From: an uncultured Porphyromonadaceae bacterium
GTDB taxonomy: Bacteria; Bacteroidota; Bacteroidia; Bacteroidales; Paludibacteraceae
DNA length: 61,295 bases
Assembly (NCBI GenBank): GCA_949285425.1
Contig: CASEAJ010000031.1
Location: forward strand, 1 to 61,295
Direction of reading: 5' to 3'
This document shows, one piece after another, positions 27,368-35,791 of this stretch. Positions within the stretch are counted from its first letter, which is position 1; the number at the start of each line of letters is the position of its first letter. A model generated the notes under the pieces. It was not told where the DNA came from and did not search any database. It was given only the letters and a program-made list of their open reading frames with translations. A program made the translations under genes and the position numbers.

Positions 27368-28720
27368 TTAACGCAAACGGAACATCACCGCTCCATGTTT
27401 CGGAATGTTTATCTGTATTTTGGCATCCTTGACAGGCATTTTCTTGCCCGACCATAACTCCTTACATTTCGTATAAGCTCTCGAGGAAGGCAATGCATCC
27501 AATGCATAAGAAAATGATACTGCCTCGTCATTCGTATTCAGACAAGCCACATAAACTTCATCACGTTCCTTGTCTTCGGCATACCAAATGCTTACCCCGT
27601 TTTCAAAACTCAGTTCCCGGTTATTGCGGGTACACTGATTGACTCGTATGATATCTTCATTGGTCAACAGGGAAAGCGTAAATTCATCATTGTCCGGCAT
27701 GTTGCCTCCCATCATCAACGGAGAACGGAATATACTCCACAAAGTCATCATGAAATACTGTTCATCACGTGTAAAATAGGTATAATGCGGTTTGTTGCCT
27801 ATCGCCTCATGACGTAACTGCAAGTGACCGAGAGGCAACATATCGGCATCGGGCCAATGTCCCTCTTTCGTCTTGTTCCACCACATTTGGCACAATTGCA
27901 ACTGCTCCAACAATTGTTCCCAGTCATCCCAGAAATCGGCAGATATACGCCACATATTCGCGTAAGTCTGCAAGTGTTTCGGATTGCCTATAAAAGCCGG
28001 ACCGGGAGAAAGGCTCAACACCATCGGACGGCCACACCGACGGATAGCTTCCGCAACCGCTTCTATTTCATCGGCATGATAAGGAAAAGAGATGTCATCC
28101 ACCTTAACGAAATCAACTCCCCACGATGCATACAGTTCAAACAAAGAATTATAATAAGCCTGCGCACCCGGCTTGCTCATGTCGACCCCGACAAATCCTC
28201 CATACCACTTGCATGTATCGGCCGGATTGCACACATCACGGGCAAACTTATCTGTTCCTTTGATGGGAGTATTCTGCGCGACAGCCTGCCACGGCATTCC
28301 ACGCATGATATGAATGCCGAACTTCAAGCCTTTGGAATGAATATAATCGGCCAGCGGCTTCAAGCCTTGCCCACCGGCCGATGATGGATGAAGCAATTCC
28401 GATGGTATGACACGTCCAAAAGCATCTACATGCTGTAGCGGACGCCGGTTGGCAAACTTCTCGGTTGAATTCTGATCATCGCAATACCATAAGAAATCGA
28501 GCACTACATATTCCCAGCCATATTTCTGCAGATGCCTGACCATGTAGTCGGCATTCTGCTTCACTTCTGCCTCCGTGGCGTTTCCTCCGAAACAATTATA
28601 ACTGTTCCACCCCATAGGCGGTGTGACGGCCAACGCCCCCACTTCATCTTTCGGGGCCGAAGCCCAAGCCATTCCCACACAACACACAAGAACGGCCAGC
28701 ATGTAAATTCTTTTTGTCAT
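27368..28720 (-). CDS. Secreted GH27 glycoside hydrolase
   Basis: A 450-residue GH27 enzyme with signal peptide MTKRIYMLAVLVCCVGMAWA. Diagnostic blocks: LAVTPPMGWNSYNCFGGN, WEYVVLDFLWYCDDQN, FGIHIMRGMPW, GVDFVKVDDISFP (nucleophile Asp near residue 204) and WRISADFWDDW (acid/base Asp near 261), followed by an antiparallel beta C-terminal domain. Family knowledge: GH27 includes alpha-galactosidase, alpha-N-acetylgalactosaminidase and beta-L-arabinopyranosidase. Proximity to araDAB makes the last activity an attractive but unproven choice. It is the first enzyme after the FecR gene. Confidence 0.9.
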   Translation of the reverse strand: MTKRIYMLAVLVCCVGMAWASAPKDEVGALAVTPPMGWNSYNCFGGNATEAEVKQNADYMVRHLQKYGWEYVVLDFLWYCDDQNSTEKFANRRPLQHVDAFGRVIPSELLHPSSAGGQGLKPLADYIHSKGLKFGIHIMRGMPWQAVAQNTPIKGTDKFARDVCNPADTCKWYGGFVGVDMSKPGAQAYYNSLFELYASWGVDFVKVDDISFPYHADEIEAVAEAIRRCGRPMVLSLSPGPAFIGNPKHLQTYANMWRISADFWDDWEQLLEQLQLCQMWWNKTKEGHWPDADMLPLGHLQLRHEAIGNKPHYTYFTRDEQYFMMTLWSIFRSPLMMGGNMPDNDEFTLSLLTNEDIIRVNQCTRNNRELSFENGVSIWYAEDKERDEVYVACLNTNDEAVSFSYALDALPSSRAYTKCKELWSGKKMPVKDAKIQINIPKHGAVMFRLR

Positions 28721-28756
28721 GATACCTTTTCAATGATTTTGTTCTGACTTCAATTG

Positions 28757-29746
28757 TTATTTTATGATTACCTTCTTTCCTTGAATGGTATATTCCAGCC
28801 CATCTACCACATTGGACAACACATCCATTGACTGCTCCAACGTTTCATTTTCAGAGAAACGCACTGTCAGCAAACGTTCCTGATACTCATCATTCTGACA
28901 TTCTATATCCACCTGATAGCGTTTTTCCAATACTTCCAGAATGTCAATCAAACGTTTGGAGCGGAAGATAAGCCCGTCTTCTTTCAAACGATCCAGTTCC
29001 TGCGCATCTACCTGGCGTTTTACATACGTTCCCAGATTATTATCATAACGAATCTGACCATTAGGCAACAATATCTCATCCATTTCCGGGTCATAGGTCG
29101 TATTTACCCTCACCTTGCCTTCCAACAGGGTTGCCACAGTTTCATCGGCTCCTCCATAAGCTTCAACCAGAAACTCCGTACCCAAAGCCGTCACACTCAA
29201 ATAGCGGGTCTTCACACGAAAAGGCCGTTCGGCATCCTTCTTTACGGCAAAGCGACCTTTCCCGCTCAAGTATATCTCACGGGTGTTTTCGGAAAAATTC
29301 TCCGGATAGATGATTTGCGAACCTTGTGCCAAAGTCACCTCCGAACCATCGGGCAAAAACATGCTTTTAGTTTCTCCAAACGGAACATAACACTGCACCA
29401 TATCCATATCGGAAGCCGGATTCAGTTGCCAGTACAGCCACATGCCACACACAGCCCCCAACAACGGCAACATCACCGCCGCAGCGACACGCCACAACAC
29501 CTTTCTTACACTCAGCCCATAATGAGGCTTGCCCCATATTTTCATCTGCACTTTTCTCAAATCGCGCGAGACATCCTCACGTCCGGCCATCTTTTCCGAT
29601 TCGTTCCAGGCATCACGCAGCATATCTTCTTGCGAAGCTGCATCCACATCATGCAGAAACCATTCGTAAAACCTCAGGCGCACGTTTCCCGGTACCTTTG
29701 CACCGAAAAAGCTCTTTACAATATTTTTGGCTCTATTTGTCGACAT
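28757..29746 (-). CDS. FecR-family anti-sigma factor
   Basis: A 329-residue inner-membrane anti-sigma protein of standard length. Residues 1-85 form the cytoplasmic sigma-binding region (RLRFYEWFLHDVDAASQEDML), 86-108 a transmembrane helix (AAAVMLPLLGAVCGMWLYW), 120-225 the FecR domain (KSMFLPDGSEVTLAQGS, REIYLSGKGRFAV, SVTALGTEFLVEAYG) and 255-329 the DUF4974 domain. It is divergent from the ECF sigma gene at 30238 and heads the locus. Family knowledge: the periplasmic part contacts the STN domain of a SusC protein and controls release of its sigma factor. The gap 29747-30237 (491 bases) contains both upstream regions but no clear TAnnTTTG box for either gene. Confidence 0.9.
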   Translation of the reverse strand: MSTNRAKNIVKSFFGAKVPGNVRLRFYEWFLHDVDAASQEDMLRDAWNESEKMAGREDVSRDLRKVQMKIWGKPHYGLSVRKVLWRVAAAVMLPLLGAVCGMWLYWQLNPASDMDMVQCYVPFGETKSMFLPDGSEVTLAQGSQIIYPENFSENTREIYLSGKGRFAVKKDAERPFRVKTRYLSVTALGTEFLVEAYGGADETVATLLEGKVRVNTTYDPEMDEILLPNGQIRYDNNLGTYVKRQVDAQELDRLKEDGLIFRSKRLIDILEVLEKRYQVDIECQNDEYQERLLTVRFSENETLEQSMDVLSNVVDGLEYTIQGKKVIIK

Positions 29747-30237
29747 TTGTCCTATATATCCTGCTTTTTACAATAAGACACGTATGTCACACAGTACACA
29801 CACACTTTTTTCAATTAAATTGCATTTTTTTCATCCACCCCACTCCATTTCACGCTTCCAAGCCCTCAAAACCTGCTACAGGCCAAATGAAGTCTCCGCA
29901 TTTTTTGTTATTTTTTTTAAATATTTCTTGTTTATATCATACAGAGCAACTTTCTTTGTGACGAATTCAAACAACAGGTTCACCGTCAACAGACCCACAC
30001 GTTTGTTTTTTGCCTTGTGCGCTGACGGTGCATCAAAATTGGGCAATCTGCTGCATCGCTTTCGACATTCGGCATCGGCCACATACGTCAGTATGTTCCA
30101 TTGGCCTCATTCCCATAGCCTTGCACCTTACCCATTCCGATGCACCTTGTCGAAAAGATGAACGAGGAGGCATTTTGACACCCCCTCCATTCGGTCAAAC
30201 AGCCATTCACTGTGAACTAATTATTGAGAACATCACA
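29747..30237. other. Divergent intergenic region between fecR and the ECF sigma gene
   Basis: No coding sequence is supported here; short open frames on both strands lack domains. A TTTCTTTG at about 29951 is a poor match to the housekeeping -7 box. The half nearest fecR is strongly AT-rich. If the ECF factor autoregulates, its recognition site should be here and be repeated upstream of other genes of the locus; I could not identify a shared word by eye. Confidence 0.4.
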
Positions 30238-30807
30238 ATGGACAACGAAAAAGTAACAGACTTACTGATAAAAATCGGGAACGGCAACCACATTGCTTTC
30301 AATAAACTGTTTACCGAATACTATCCGCAAGTGAGGTTTTTCCTTTTCGGCTTTATCAAGGACATGAACGAGGCATCAGACCTGGCACAAGACATTTTTA
30401 TCAAAATATGGCTAAACCGCGATTCGCTGCAAGAGGTAAACAATTTCAAGTCCTATCTGTTCCGGTCGGCCAAGAATGCGGTTCTCAACTACTTCGAACA
30501 CACACTCGTAAAACAGCACTACCAGGAAAAGGCACTGCACAACGCCACTTTACAGCCATGTTACCAGAACATCATAGAAGATAATCTCTATGCCGTTGAA
30601 CTGGAAATTCTGCTCGACATTGCCGTTGAAAAAATGCCTGAACGGCAAAAAGAGATTTTCAAACTCAGCAGAAAAGAAGGCCTCAGCAATGACGAAATAG
30701 CCGACCTTCTGCACATAAACAAACGCACCGTTGAAAACTACATTACCAAAGCGCTCAGGGAACTGAGAAAAATTGCCGACACGGCACTAAGTCTGCTTCT
30801 GCTATGA
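30238..30807 (+). CDS. ECF-type RNA polymerase sigma factor
   Basis: A 189-residue sigma factor. Region 2 includes AFNKLFTEYYPQVRFFLFGFIKDMNEASDLAQDIFIKIW and region 4 includes MPERQKEIFKLSRKEGLSNDEIADLLHINKRTVENYITKA (both quoted only to locate them: about residues 20-55 and 125-165; key words are YYPQVRFFLF, DLAQDIFIKIW and NKRTVENYI). The start at 30238 (MDNEKVTDLL) is chosen because upstream residues lack sigma features. Family knowledge: it would direct transcription of the adjacent glycan locus when released by FecR. It is divergent from fecR and converges with the GH3 gene 41 bases away. Confidence 0.92.
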   Translation: MDNEKVTDLLIKIGNGNHIAFNKLFTEYYPQVRFFLFGFIKDMNEASDLAQDIFIKIWLNRDSLQEVNNFKSYLFRSAKNAVLNYFEHTLVKQHYQEKALHNATLQPCYQNIIEDNLYAVELEILLDIAVEKMPERQKEIFKLSRKEGLSNDEIADLLHINKRTVENYITKALRELRKIADTALSLLLL

Positions 30808-30848
30808 GCCTCTGGCCATGCCGGCTTTCCTCCGACAAACATGCTACG

Positions 30849-33053
30849 TCACTCCAGAAGCTCAATGCACACCCTCTTATCCTTCACCATGACATAATAG
30901 GTACCGGGTTCCAGGAAACGGTTCCCGTCCGAATCGACAAAACTCAAGTCTCGCTCCGGATCTATTTCAAAACAGAATGTCTGGCTTTCACCCTGTCTAA
31001 TGGTTCTTTTTTCAAAGCACTTCAATTCCTTCACCGGACGCGCAATGCTGCATACCGGGTCGCGAACGAACCAATGAACCGTTTCCTTGCCATCGACCTT
31101 TCCCGTATTGGTTACCCGCACCTCTACTTTTAATTTTTCCCCTCTACGGATGGTATCAGCCGAAAGTTGCAAATCTCCGTATTCGAACGAAGTATAGCTC
31201 AAGCCATGGCCGAATTCATACAATGGCACCGTTGGCTGGTCCTGATACTTGCCCTGCAAGGGACGGGCACTCTGACGGCTATTGTAATACAAAGGTATCT
31301 GCCCCGTGAACCAGGGAAACGTAATGGCTAGCTTCCCGGAGGGATTCACCCTGCCCGAAAGAATGCCTGCCAAAGCCTTTCCTCCGACAATGCCCGGTTG
31401 CCACATTTCGACTATCGCATCGCACAACGGTTCTACACGGCACAATTCCAAAGGCCGTCCGTTCGACAACACCAGCACGACAGGTTTTCCTTCCTTCGCC
31501 ACTTCGGCAAGCAGTTCCTCCTGAATGGCAGGCAAAGCCAAGGTGGAACGGGAAGCGTTTTCACCGCTCCAGCTTTTTTTCTCACCCAGACACACAACCA
31601 CCACATCTGCCTTACGGGCCACCTTCCGCGCTTCGCGGAAACCGCTTCTGTCTGTTCCATCAAACGCACATCCCCGGGCATAGGTCACACGAGCCTCAGG
31701 TCCCAGTTCGGCACGTAAATTCTCGTATATGCTACCCTCAACATCCTCTACACGCCCCTGAGCCGACCATGAACCCAACAGATTTTCCCTGTCATCGGCC
31801 ATAGGCCCTATCACCGCCACATTTTTCTTCCTCAACGGCAATGTTCCGGCTTCGTTCTTCAGCAAGACCATCGACTCTTCAGCCAACTGCCGGCACACCT
31901 CCTTATATGCAGGCAGCAACACACGCTTCGCATCGGGCACTTCCACGGTATAAGGTTGTTCGAAAAGTCCCAGACGGAACTTGAGAGCCAGTATGCGGGC
32001 TACCGCCGAGTCTATCCGGGCAAGCGGGACCTTGCCTTCGGTCACCAGTGCCTCCAAATGGTCCTTGAAGCAGAAGTCTTTCATGTCCAAATCAGCTCCC
32101 GCCATAAAGGCCTTGCAGGCAGCCTCCTTTCTGTCGGCAGCCACTCCTTGCGACATAAGCTGTTCCACTGCATTCCAATCCGTCACCACTACGCCCGAAA
32201 ATCCCCATTTGTTTCTCAACACCTCAGTCAAAAGATAATGGTTTGCCGTGGCCGGCGTACCGCCTATGTCATTGAATGCACTCATCAGCGTTGCGGCTCC
32301 GGCCCGTATCCCCATTTCGTAAGGAATCAAATAGGTATCCCACAAAGCCTGCGCCGATATATCCGTCGCCTCATAATCACGTCCTCCCTGAGACATACCA
32401 TAGCCCACATAATGCTTCAAGCAAGCCGCCACACTCCCGCTGCCGGTCAGGCTGTCACCCTGATAGCCTTGTACGGCAGCAACGGCAAAGACCCCGTTGG
32501 TGTAAGGGTCTTCTCCGTAACCTTCGGCCACACGCCCCCAACGTCCGTCCCTGGCCACATCAATCATTGGCGAGAAAGTCCAGTCCACCCCCGACATGCG
32601 TGCTTCCCGAGCCGCAACCGCACATGACTGCCGAACCAGGTCGGCATTCCAGGAGCAAGACTGCGCCAGAGGAATGGGGAAAATGGTGCGGAAACCATGT
32701 ATCACATCAAAACCGAAAAGAAGCGGTATGCCCAACCTCGACACTTCCAGCTCCTTCCGCTGTATTTCATTGCGCAACCGTGCATCGCTGTTGAAATAGA
32801 TGTAGGAACCCAAACCGGGTATGAAAGAACTGTTTATCTCGCCAATGTTGTTCACATTGGAGTTCTCCCCCAAAATGTACTGGTTCAGTTGCAGTATCTT
32901 TTCCTGCAAAGTCATTCTCGACAACAAATCGGCCACACGGACCTCTACGGATTCCGACGGATTCCGATACAACGGTTGCTCTTCGGCCGGAAAAACGGCT
33001 GTACCTCCACAGGCCAAGCACGCAACCGCCAACAATGTTTTCATTCTTTTCAT
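30849..33053 (-). CDS. Secreted GH3 beta-glucosidase-type hydrolase
   Basis: A 734-residue exported GH3 enzyme with signal MKRMKTLLAVACLACGGTAVF. Domain 1 (barrel) carries PLLFGFDVIHGFRTIFP, MIDVARDGRWGRVAEGYGED, LKHYVGYG and VVVTDWNAV, whose Asp near residue 292 is the nucleophile (Thr replaces the common Ser before it). Domain 2 contains CLGEKKSWSGENASRS with the probable acid/base Glu, and the C-terminal fibronectin-III-like domain follows (FGHGLSYTSFEYG). Family knowledge: GH3 enzymes are mostly exo-beta-glucosidases or xylosidases/arabinosidases. It lies beyond the sigma gene and may or may not be co-regulated with the locus. The start could also be at 33059 or 33044. Confidence 0.9.
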   Translation of the reverse strand: MKRMKTLLAVACLACGGTAVFPAEEQPLYRNPSESVEVRVADLLSRMTLQEKILQLNQYILGENSNVNNIGEINSSFIPGLGSYIYFNSDARLRNEIQRKELEVSRLGIPLLFGFDVIHGFRTIFPIPLAQSCSWNADLVRQSCAVAAREARMSGVDWTFSPMIDVARDGRWGRVAEGYGEDPYTNGVFAVAAVQGYQGDSLTGSGSVAACLKHYVGYGMSQGGRDYEATDISAQALWDTYLIPYEMGIRAGAATLMSAFNDIGGTPATANHYLLTEVLRNKWGFSGVVVTDWNAVEQLMSQGVAADRKEAACKAFMAGADLDMKDFCFKDHLEALVTEGKVPLARIDSAVARILALKFRLGLFEQPYTVEVPDAKRVLLPAYKEVCRQLAEESMVLLKNEAGTLPLRKKNVAVIGPMADDRENLLGSWSAQGRVEDVEGSIYENLRAELGPEARVTYARGCAFDGTDRSGFREARKVARKADVVVVCLGEKKSWSGENASRSTLALPAIQEELLAEVAKEGKPVVLVLSNGRPLELCRVEPLCDAIVEMWQPGIVGGKALAGILSGRVNPSGKLAITFPWFTGQIPLYYNSRQSARPLQGKYQDQPTVPLYEFGHGLSYTSFEYGDLQLSADTIRRGEKLKVEVRVTNTGKVDGKETVHWFVRDPVCSIARPVKELKCFEKRTIRQGESQTFCFEIDPERDLSFVDSDGNRFLEPGTYYVMVKDKRVCIELLE

Positions 33054-33071
33054 CGTCATATTTTTTCATGA

Positions 33072-33093
33072 TTTTTAACCAAATCGGTCATTG
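33072..33093 (-). repeat. Dispersed AATGACCGATTTGG motif, copy 2
   Basis: On the minus strand: CAATGACCGATTTGGTTAAA plus further A. It lies 20 bases upstream of the GH3 start and 183 bases left of the periodic element. Confidence 0.6.
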
Positions 33094-33276
33094 CTTTTGT
33101 ATAAGACAAGCCAAACCCAGCTTACACACAACAAACGACCGGGGACATGAAAAATGAAACGGAGAAAACCATGTTCGGCTGAAGGCCGCTCCGGCATATA
33201 TCAGGAATTATTCAGGACAATACCTTTCCGGTTTACCGCTCTGACGAAGGTGTTTTTCTGCATTTGGCGGCAATAT

Positions 33277-33371
33277 TCTACGACCCATAATAGTGAGTTG
33301 TATAACCCACTATTATGGGTTGTACAACTCACTATTATGGGTTATATAACTCACAATAGTGGGTCGTAGAT
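33277..33371. repeat. 95-bp element: five heptamers at 22-bp period
   Basis: Heptamers TCTACGA (33277), TGTATAA (33299), TGTACAA (33321), TATATAA (33343) and CGTAGAT (33365) are spaced exactly 22 bases. The 15-base spacers are variants of CCCACTATTATGGGT in either orientation, so the element is palindromic at unit level and as a whole (outer CTACGACCCA against TGGGTCGTAG). It shares only geometry and heptamer type with the other two elements. The surrounding 33054-33822 gap also contains the palindrome at 33554 and the promoter at 33788. Confidence 0.82.
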
Positions 33372-33553
33372 TTTATGCCCGAAACACAGTAAACCAATGC
33401 CGGCAGAGAAAAAAAACCTTGCAGCGACAAAAGGTCCGCACAGGCTACCCGCTTTTTGCCATCCGCTCCTGGTTTTTTGATACACAAAATCATATTAAAT
33501 TAATTTTCACGAGTTACTTATTTTGAGGCTGGAGTTGCCGCAAGACGTTTCAT

Positions 33554-33746
33554 CCCAAATCGGTCATTAGGTTTTGCCCTATTTTTAGTTTCATGCCGAG
33601 GGATTTGACGTTCCGCATCGCAGGCGCATAGCGGGCTATGTGCCAAGACACGGGGCGGAAAGCACCGGCAGGGAACCAAAAACAGGCAAAAAGAGAAGCC
33701 CCTCACAAGTGAAACAAGAACTGAACGTCCTAATGACCGATTTGGG
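33554..33746. repeat. 193-bp imperfect palindrome with 18-bp perfect ends
   Basis: CCCAAATCGGTCATTAGG (33554-33571) is exactly inverted at 33729-33746. Inside, TTTTGCC, TTTTT-GTT, TGCCG, TTCCGC and CATAGC follow in order from the left and recur inverted from the right, meeting at CATAGCGGGCTATG. The right arm has about 36 extra bases. Two inverted copies of a sequence of roughly 80 bp would give this. No protein with recognisable features is encoded. The ends are the dispersed AATGACC motif. Confidence 0.75.
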
Positions 33747-33787
33747 TTCAAGACGGAGGTGTCAAATCTCCTTTCCAAAAAAAGCAT

Positions 33788-33795
33788 TACCTTTG
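33788..33795 (+). promoter_or_regulatory. -7 box of the acyl-CoA synthetase gene
   Basis: TACCTTTG matches TAnnTTTG exactly and lies 28 bases before the ATG at 33823. It starts 42 bases after the palindrome, so the palindrome is just upstream of the promoter. Confidence 0.6.
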
Positions 33796-33822
33796 CCCGG
33801 TAAAACAAAACATCTGAGACAA

Positions 33823-35727
33823 ATGAATTACAGACCTACCATTATCGACCTTTTCAACACAAGCGTTGAAAAGTATGCCGACAATCCGTTTCTGTGGGAA
33901 AAGACCAAAGACCGTTTCGAACCCACCACGTACAGGGAAACCAAAGAGCAAGCGCATCTGCTCGCCGCCGGACTTATCAAGGCCGGGGTCAAACCGGGCG
34001 ACCGCATTGCCCTGCTCTCGGAAGGACGCAACGCCTGGATTATAGGCGAACTGGGCATCCTGCACGCCGGAGCCGTCAATGTTCCGCTATCCATCAAGCT
34101 GGAAGAAAGCAACGACCTTATTTTCCGTCTGTCACACTCGGAGGCCAAATACATCATGGTTTCGGGCAACCAGCTGAAAAAAGTCCGGTCCATTGCCGCC
34201 TCACTGCCGGCCATAAGGAAAATCATTGTGTTTGACAAACAACCTTCGTACGAACCGCTCGAAATGAGTCTGGACGAATTGTTCGAATGGGGAAAAGAAC
34301 AGTTGTCAAAATATCCAAAGTCGGTGGAAGAAACCGCCAAAAACATCCAGCCCGACGACATGGCCAACATCAGCTACACTTCGGGCACAACGGCCGACCC
34401 CAAAGGCATCATGCTGACCCACCGCAACTACACGGCCAACGTGGAACAGGCCCTTTCGCTGATTACCATACCGCCCACATACCGCACGCTGATTATTCTG
34501 CCCCTTGACCATTGCTTTGCCCATGTGGCCGGCTTCTACAGTTTCATGGCCTGCGGAGCCAGTGTCGGGACGGTGCAAGTGGGACGTACGGCCATAGAAA
34601 ACCTGAAGAACATCCCCATAAACATAAAGGAACTTCAGCCCGACCTGCTGCTCAGTGTTCCTGCTTTGGCCAAGAACTTCCGCAAAAAAATAGAAAGCAA
34701 CATACACGCACAAGGCAAATTCGTACAGTGGATGTTCGACACGGCTCTGCGCATGAACTATTCCTATAACAAGGAAGGATACAACAAAGGCCGCGGACTG
34801 CAACTGCTGAAGAAACCTTTGCTGGCCCTGTTCGACAAGGTGCTGTTTGCCAAGGTGCGGCAGGCCTTCGGAGGCAAGCTGAAATTCTTCATTGGCGGAG
34901 GTGCCTTGCTCGACATCGAGCTGCAACGTTTCTACTATGCCATAGGCATACCCATGTTCCAGGGATACGGACTGTCGGAAGCAACGCCCATCATATCCTC
35001 CAACGGCATCAAGCGTCACAAACTCGGTTCGTCAGGCTTCCTCGTGTCGCCCATGGAACTGAAAATATGCGACGAAAACGGCAACGAACTGCCTAACTAC
35101 GAAAGAGGTGAAATTGTAATCAAGGGAGAAAACATCATGGCCGGCTATTACAAAAACGAGAAAGCCACGGCCGAAACCGTGCGCGACGGCTGGCTGTACA
35201 CCGGTGACATGGGGTACATGGACAACGATGGATTCCTTTATGTCGTGGGACGCTTCAAAAGTCTGCTCATTTCAAGCGATGGAGAAAAATACAGCCCCGA
35301 AGGAATAGAAGAATCACTGACCGATGGCTCCAAGTTCATTGACTACGTTGTGTTGTACAACAATCAAAGCGCTTATACGTCGGCACTGATTGTTCCGAAC
35401 AAGGAAGCACTGAAAGCCTATCTCCAATCGGCCGGACTGCCCGGTATGGACACGGACGAAGGCAAAAAAGAAGCCTTGCGAAAACTGCAGAGCGAGGTAG
35501 ACGAATACAAGAAAGGCGGCAAACACGAAGGCATGTTCCCCGAACGCTGGCTTCCGGCTGCCATTGCCGTAATAGGCGAACCTTTCTCGGAAAAGAACGG
35601 ACTGATAAACAGCACCATGAAAGTGGTAAGAGGAAAAGTTGAAAAAATGTATGCCGACCGGATCAAATCGCTTTACGAACCGGGAGCCAAAGACATTATC
35701 AACGAACAGAACATGAAAGCATTGTAA
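33823..35727 (+). CDS. Long-chain fatty acid-CoA ligase (AMP-forming)
   Basis: A 634-residue adenylate-forming enzyme that would activate fatty acids to acyl-CoA with ATP. Seen: phosphate-binding YTSGTTADPKGIMLTHRNY near residue 185, GGALLDIELQRFYYAIGIP, QGYGLSEATPIIS, the YTGDMGYMD hinge motif, and GRFKSLLISSDGEKYSPEGIE. The long insertion with IESNIHAQGKFVQWMFD resembles FadD15-type proteins. The start at 33823 (MNYRPTIIDLFNTSVEKY) follows the promoter; an upstream in-frame extension would translate the palindrome and is rejected. Specific chain length is not predictable. Confidence 0.9.
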   Translation: MNYRPTIIDLFNTSVEKYADNPFLWEKTKDRFEPTTYRETKEQAHLLAAGLIKAGVKPGDRIALLSEGRNAWIIGELGILHAGAVNVPLSIKLEESNDLIFRLSHSEAKYIMVSGNQLKKVRSIAASLPAIRKIIVFDKQPSYEPLEMSLDELFEWGKEQLSKYPKSVEETAKNIQPDDMANISYTSGTTADPKGIMLTHRNYTANVEQALSLITIPPTYRTLIILPLDHCFAHVAGFYSFMACGASVGTVQVGRTAIENLKNIPINIKELQPDLLLSVPALAKNFRKKIESNIHAQGKFVQWMFDTALRMNYSYNKEGYNKGRGLQLLKKPLLALFDKVLFAKVRQAFGGKLKFFIGGGALLDIELQRFYYAIGIPMFQGYGLSEATPIISSNGIKRHKLGSSGFLVSPMELKICDENGNELPNYERGEIVIKGENIMAGYYKNEKATAETVRDGWLYTGDMGYMDNDGFLYVVGRFKSLLISSDGEKYSPEGIEESLTDGSKFIDYVVLYNNQSAYTSALIVPNKEALKAYLQSAGLPGMDTDEGKKEALRKLQSEVDEYKKGGKHEGMFPERWLPAAIAVIGEPFSEKNGLINSTMKVVRGKVEKMYADRIKSLYEPGAKDIINEQNMKAL

Positions 35728-35742
35728 CGCTCCATTCAAGAG

Positions 35743-35785
35743 GCGGTGTATCGGATGCATATAGCTCGTTTTCTGATACACCGTC
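35743..35785 (+). terminator. Hairpin terminator after the acyl-CoA synthetase gene
   Basis: GCGGTGTATC pairs with GATACACCGT, followed on the plus strand by a run of seven T. It also borders the stop of the convergent helicase gene at 35792. Confidence 0.75.
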
Positions 35786-35791
35786 TTTTTT

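Noticed and set aside
29692..29699. TACCTTTG on the plus strand inside fecR as a promoter
   Set aside because: It lies within coding sequence, over 500 bases from the sigma gene, with no matching -33 box.
33277..33371. CRISPR array for the 22-bp periodic sites
   Set aside because: Repeats are only 7 bp, spacers are 15 bp and partly palindromic, no cas genes are present, and the unit number is always the same.
33518..33808. Minus-strand open frame of 96 residues across the palindrome
   Set aside because: It is produced by translating the inverted repeat; both ends read the same motif and no domain is present.
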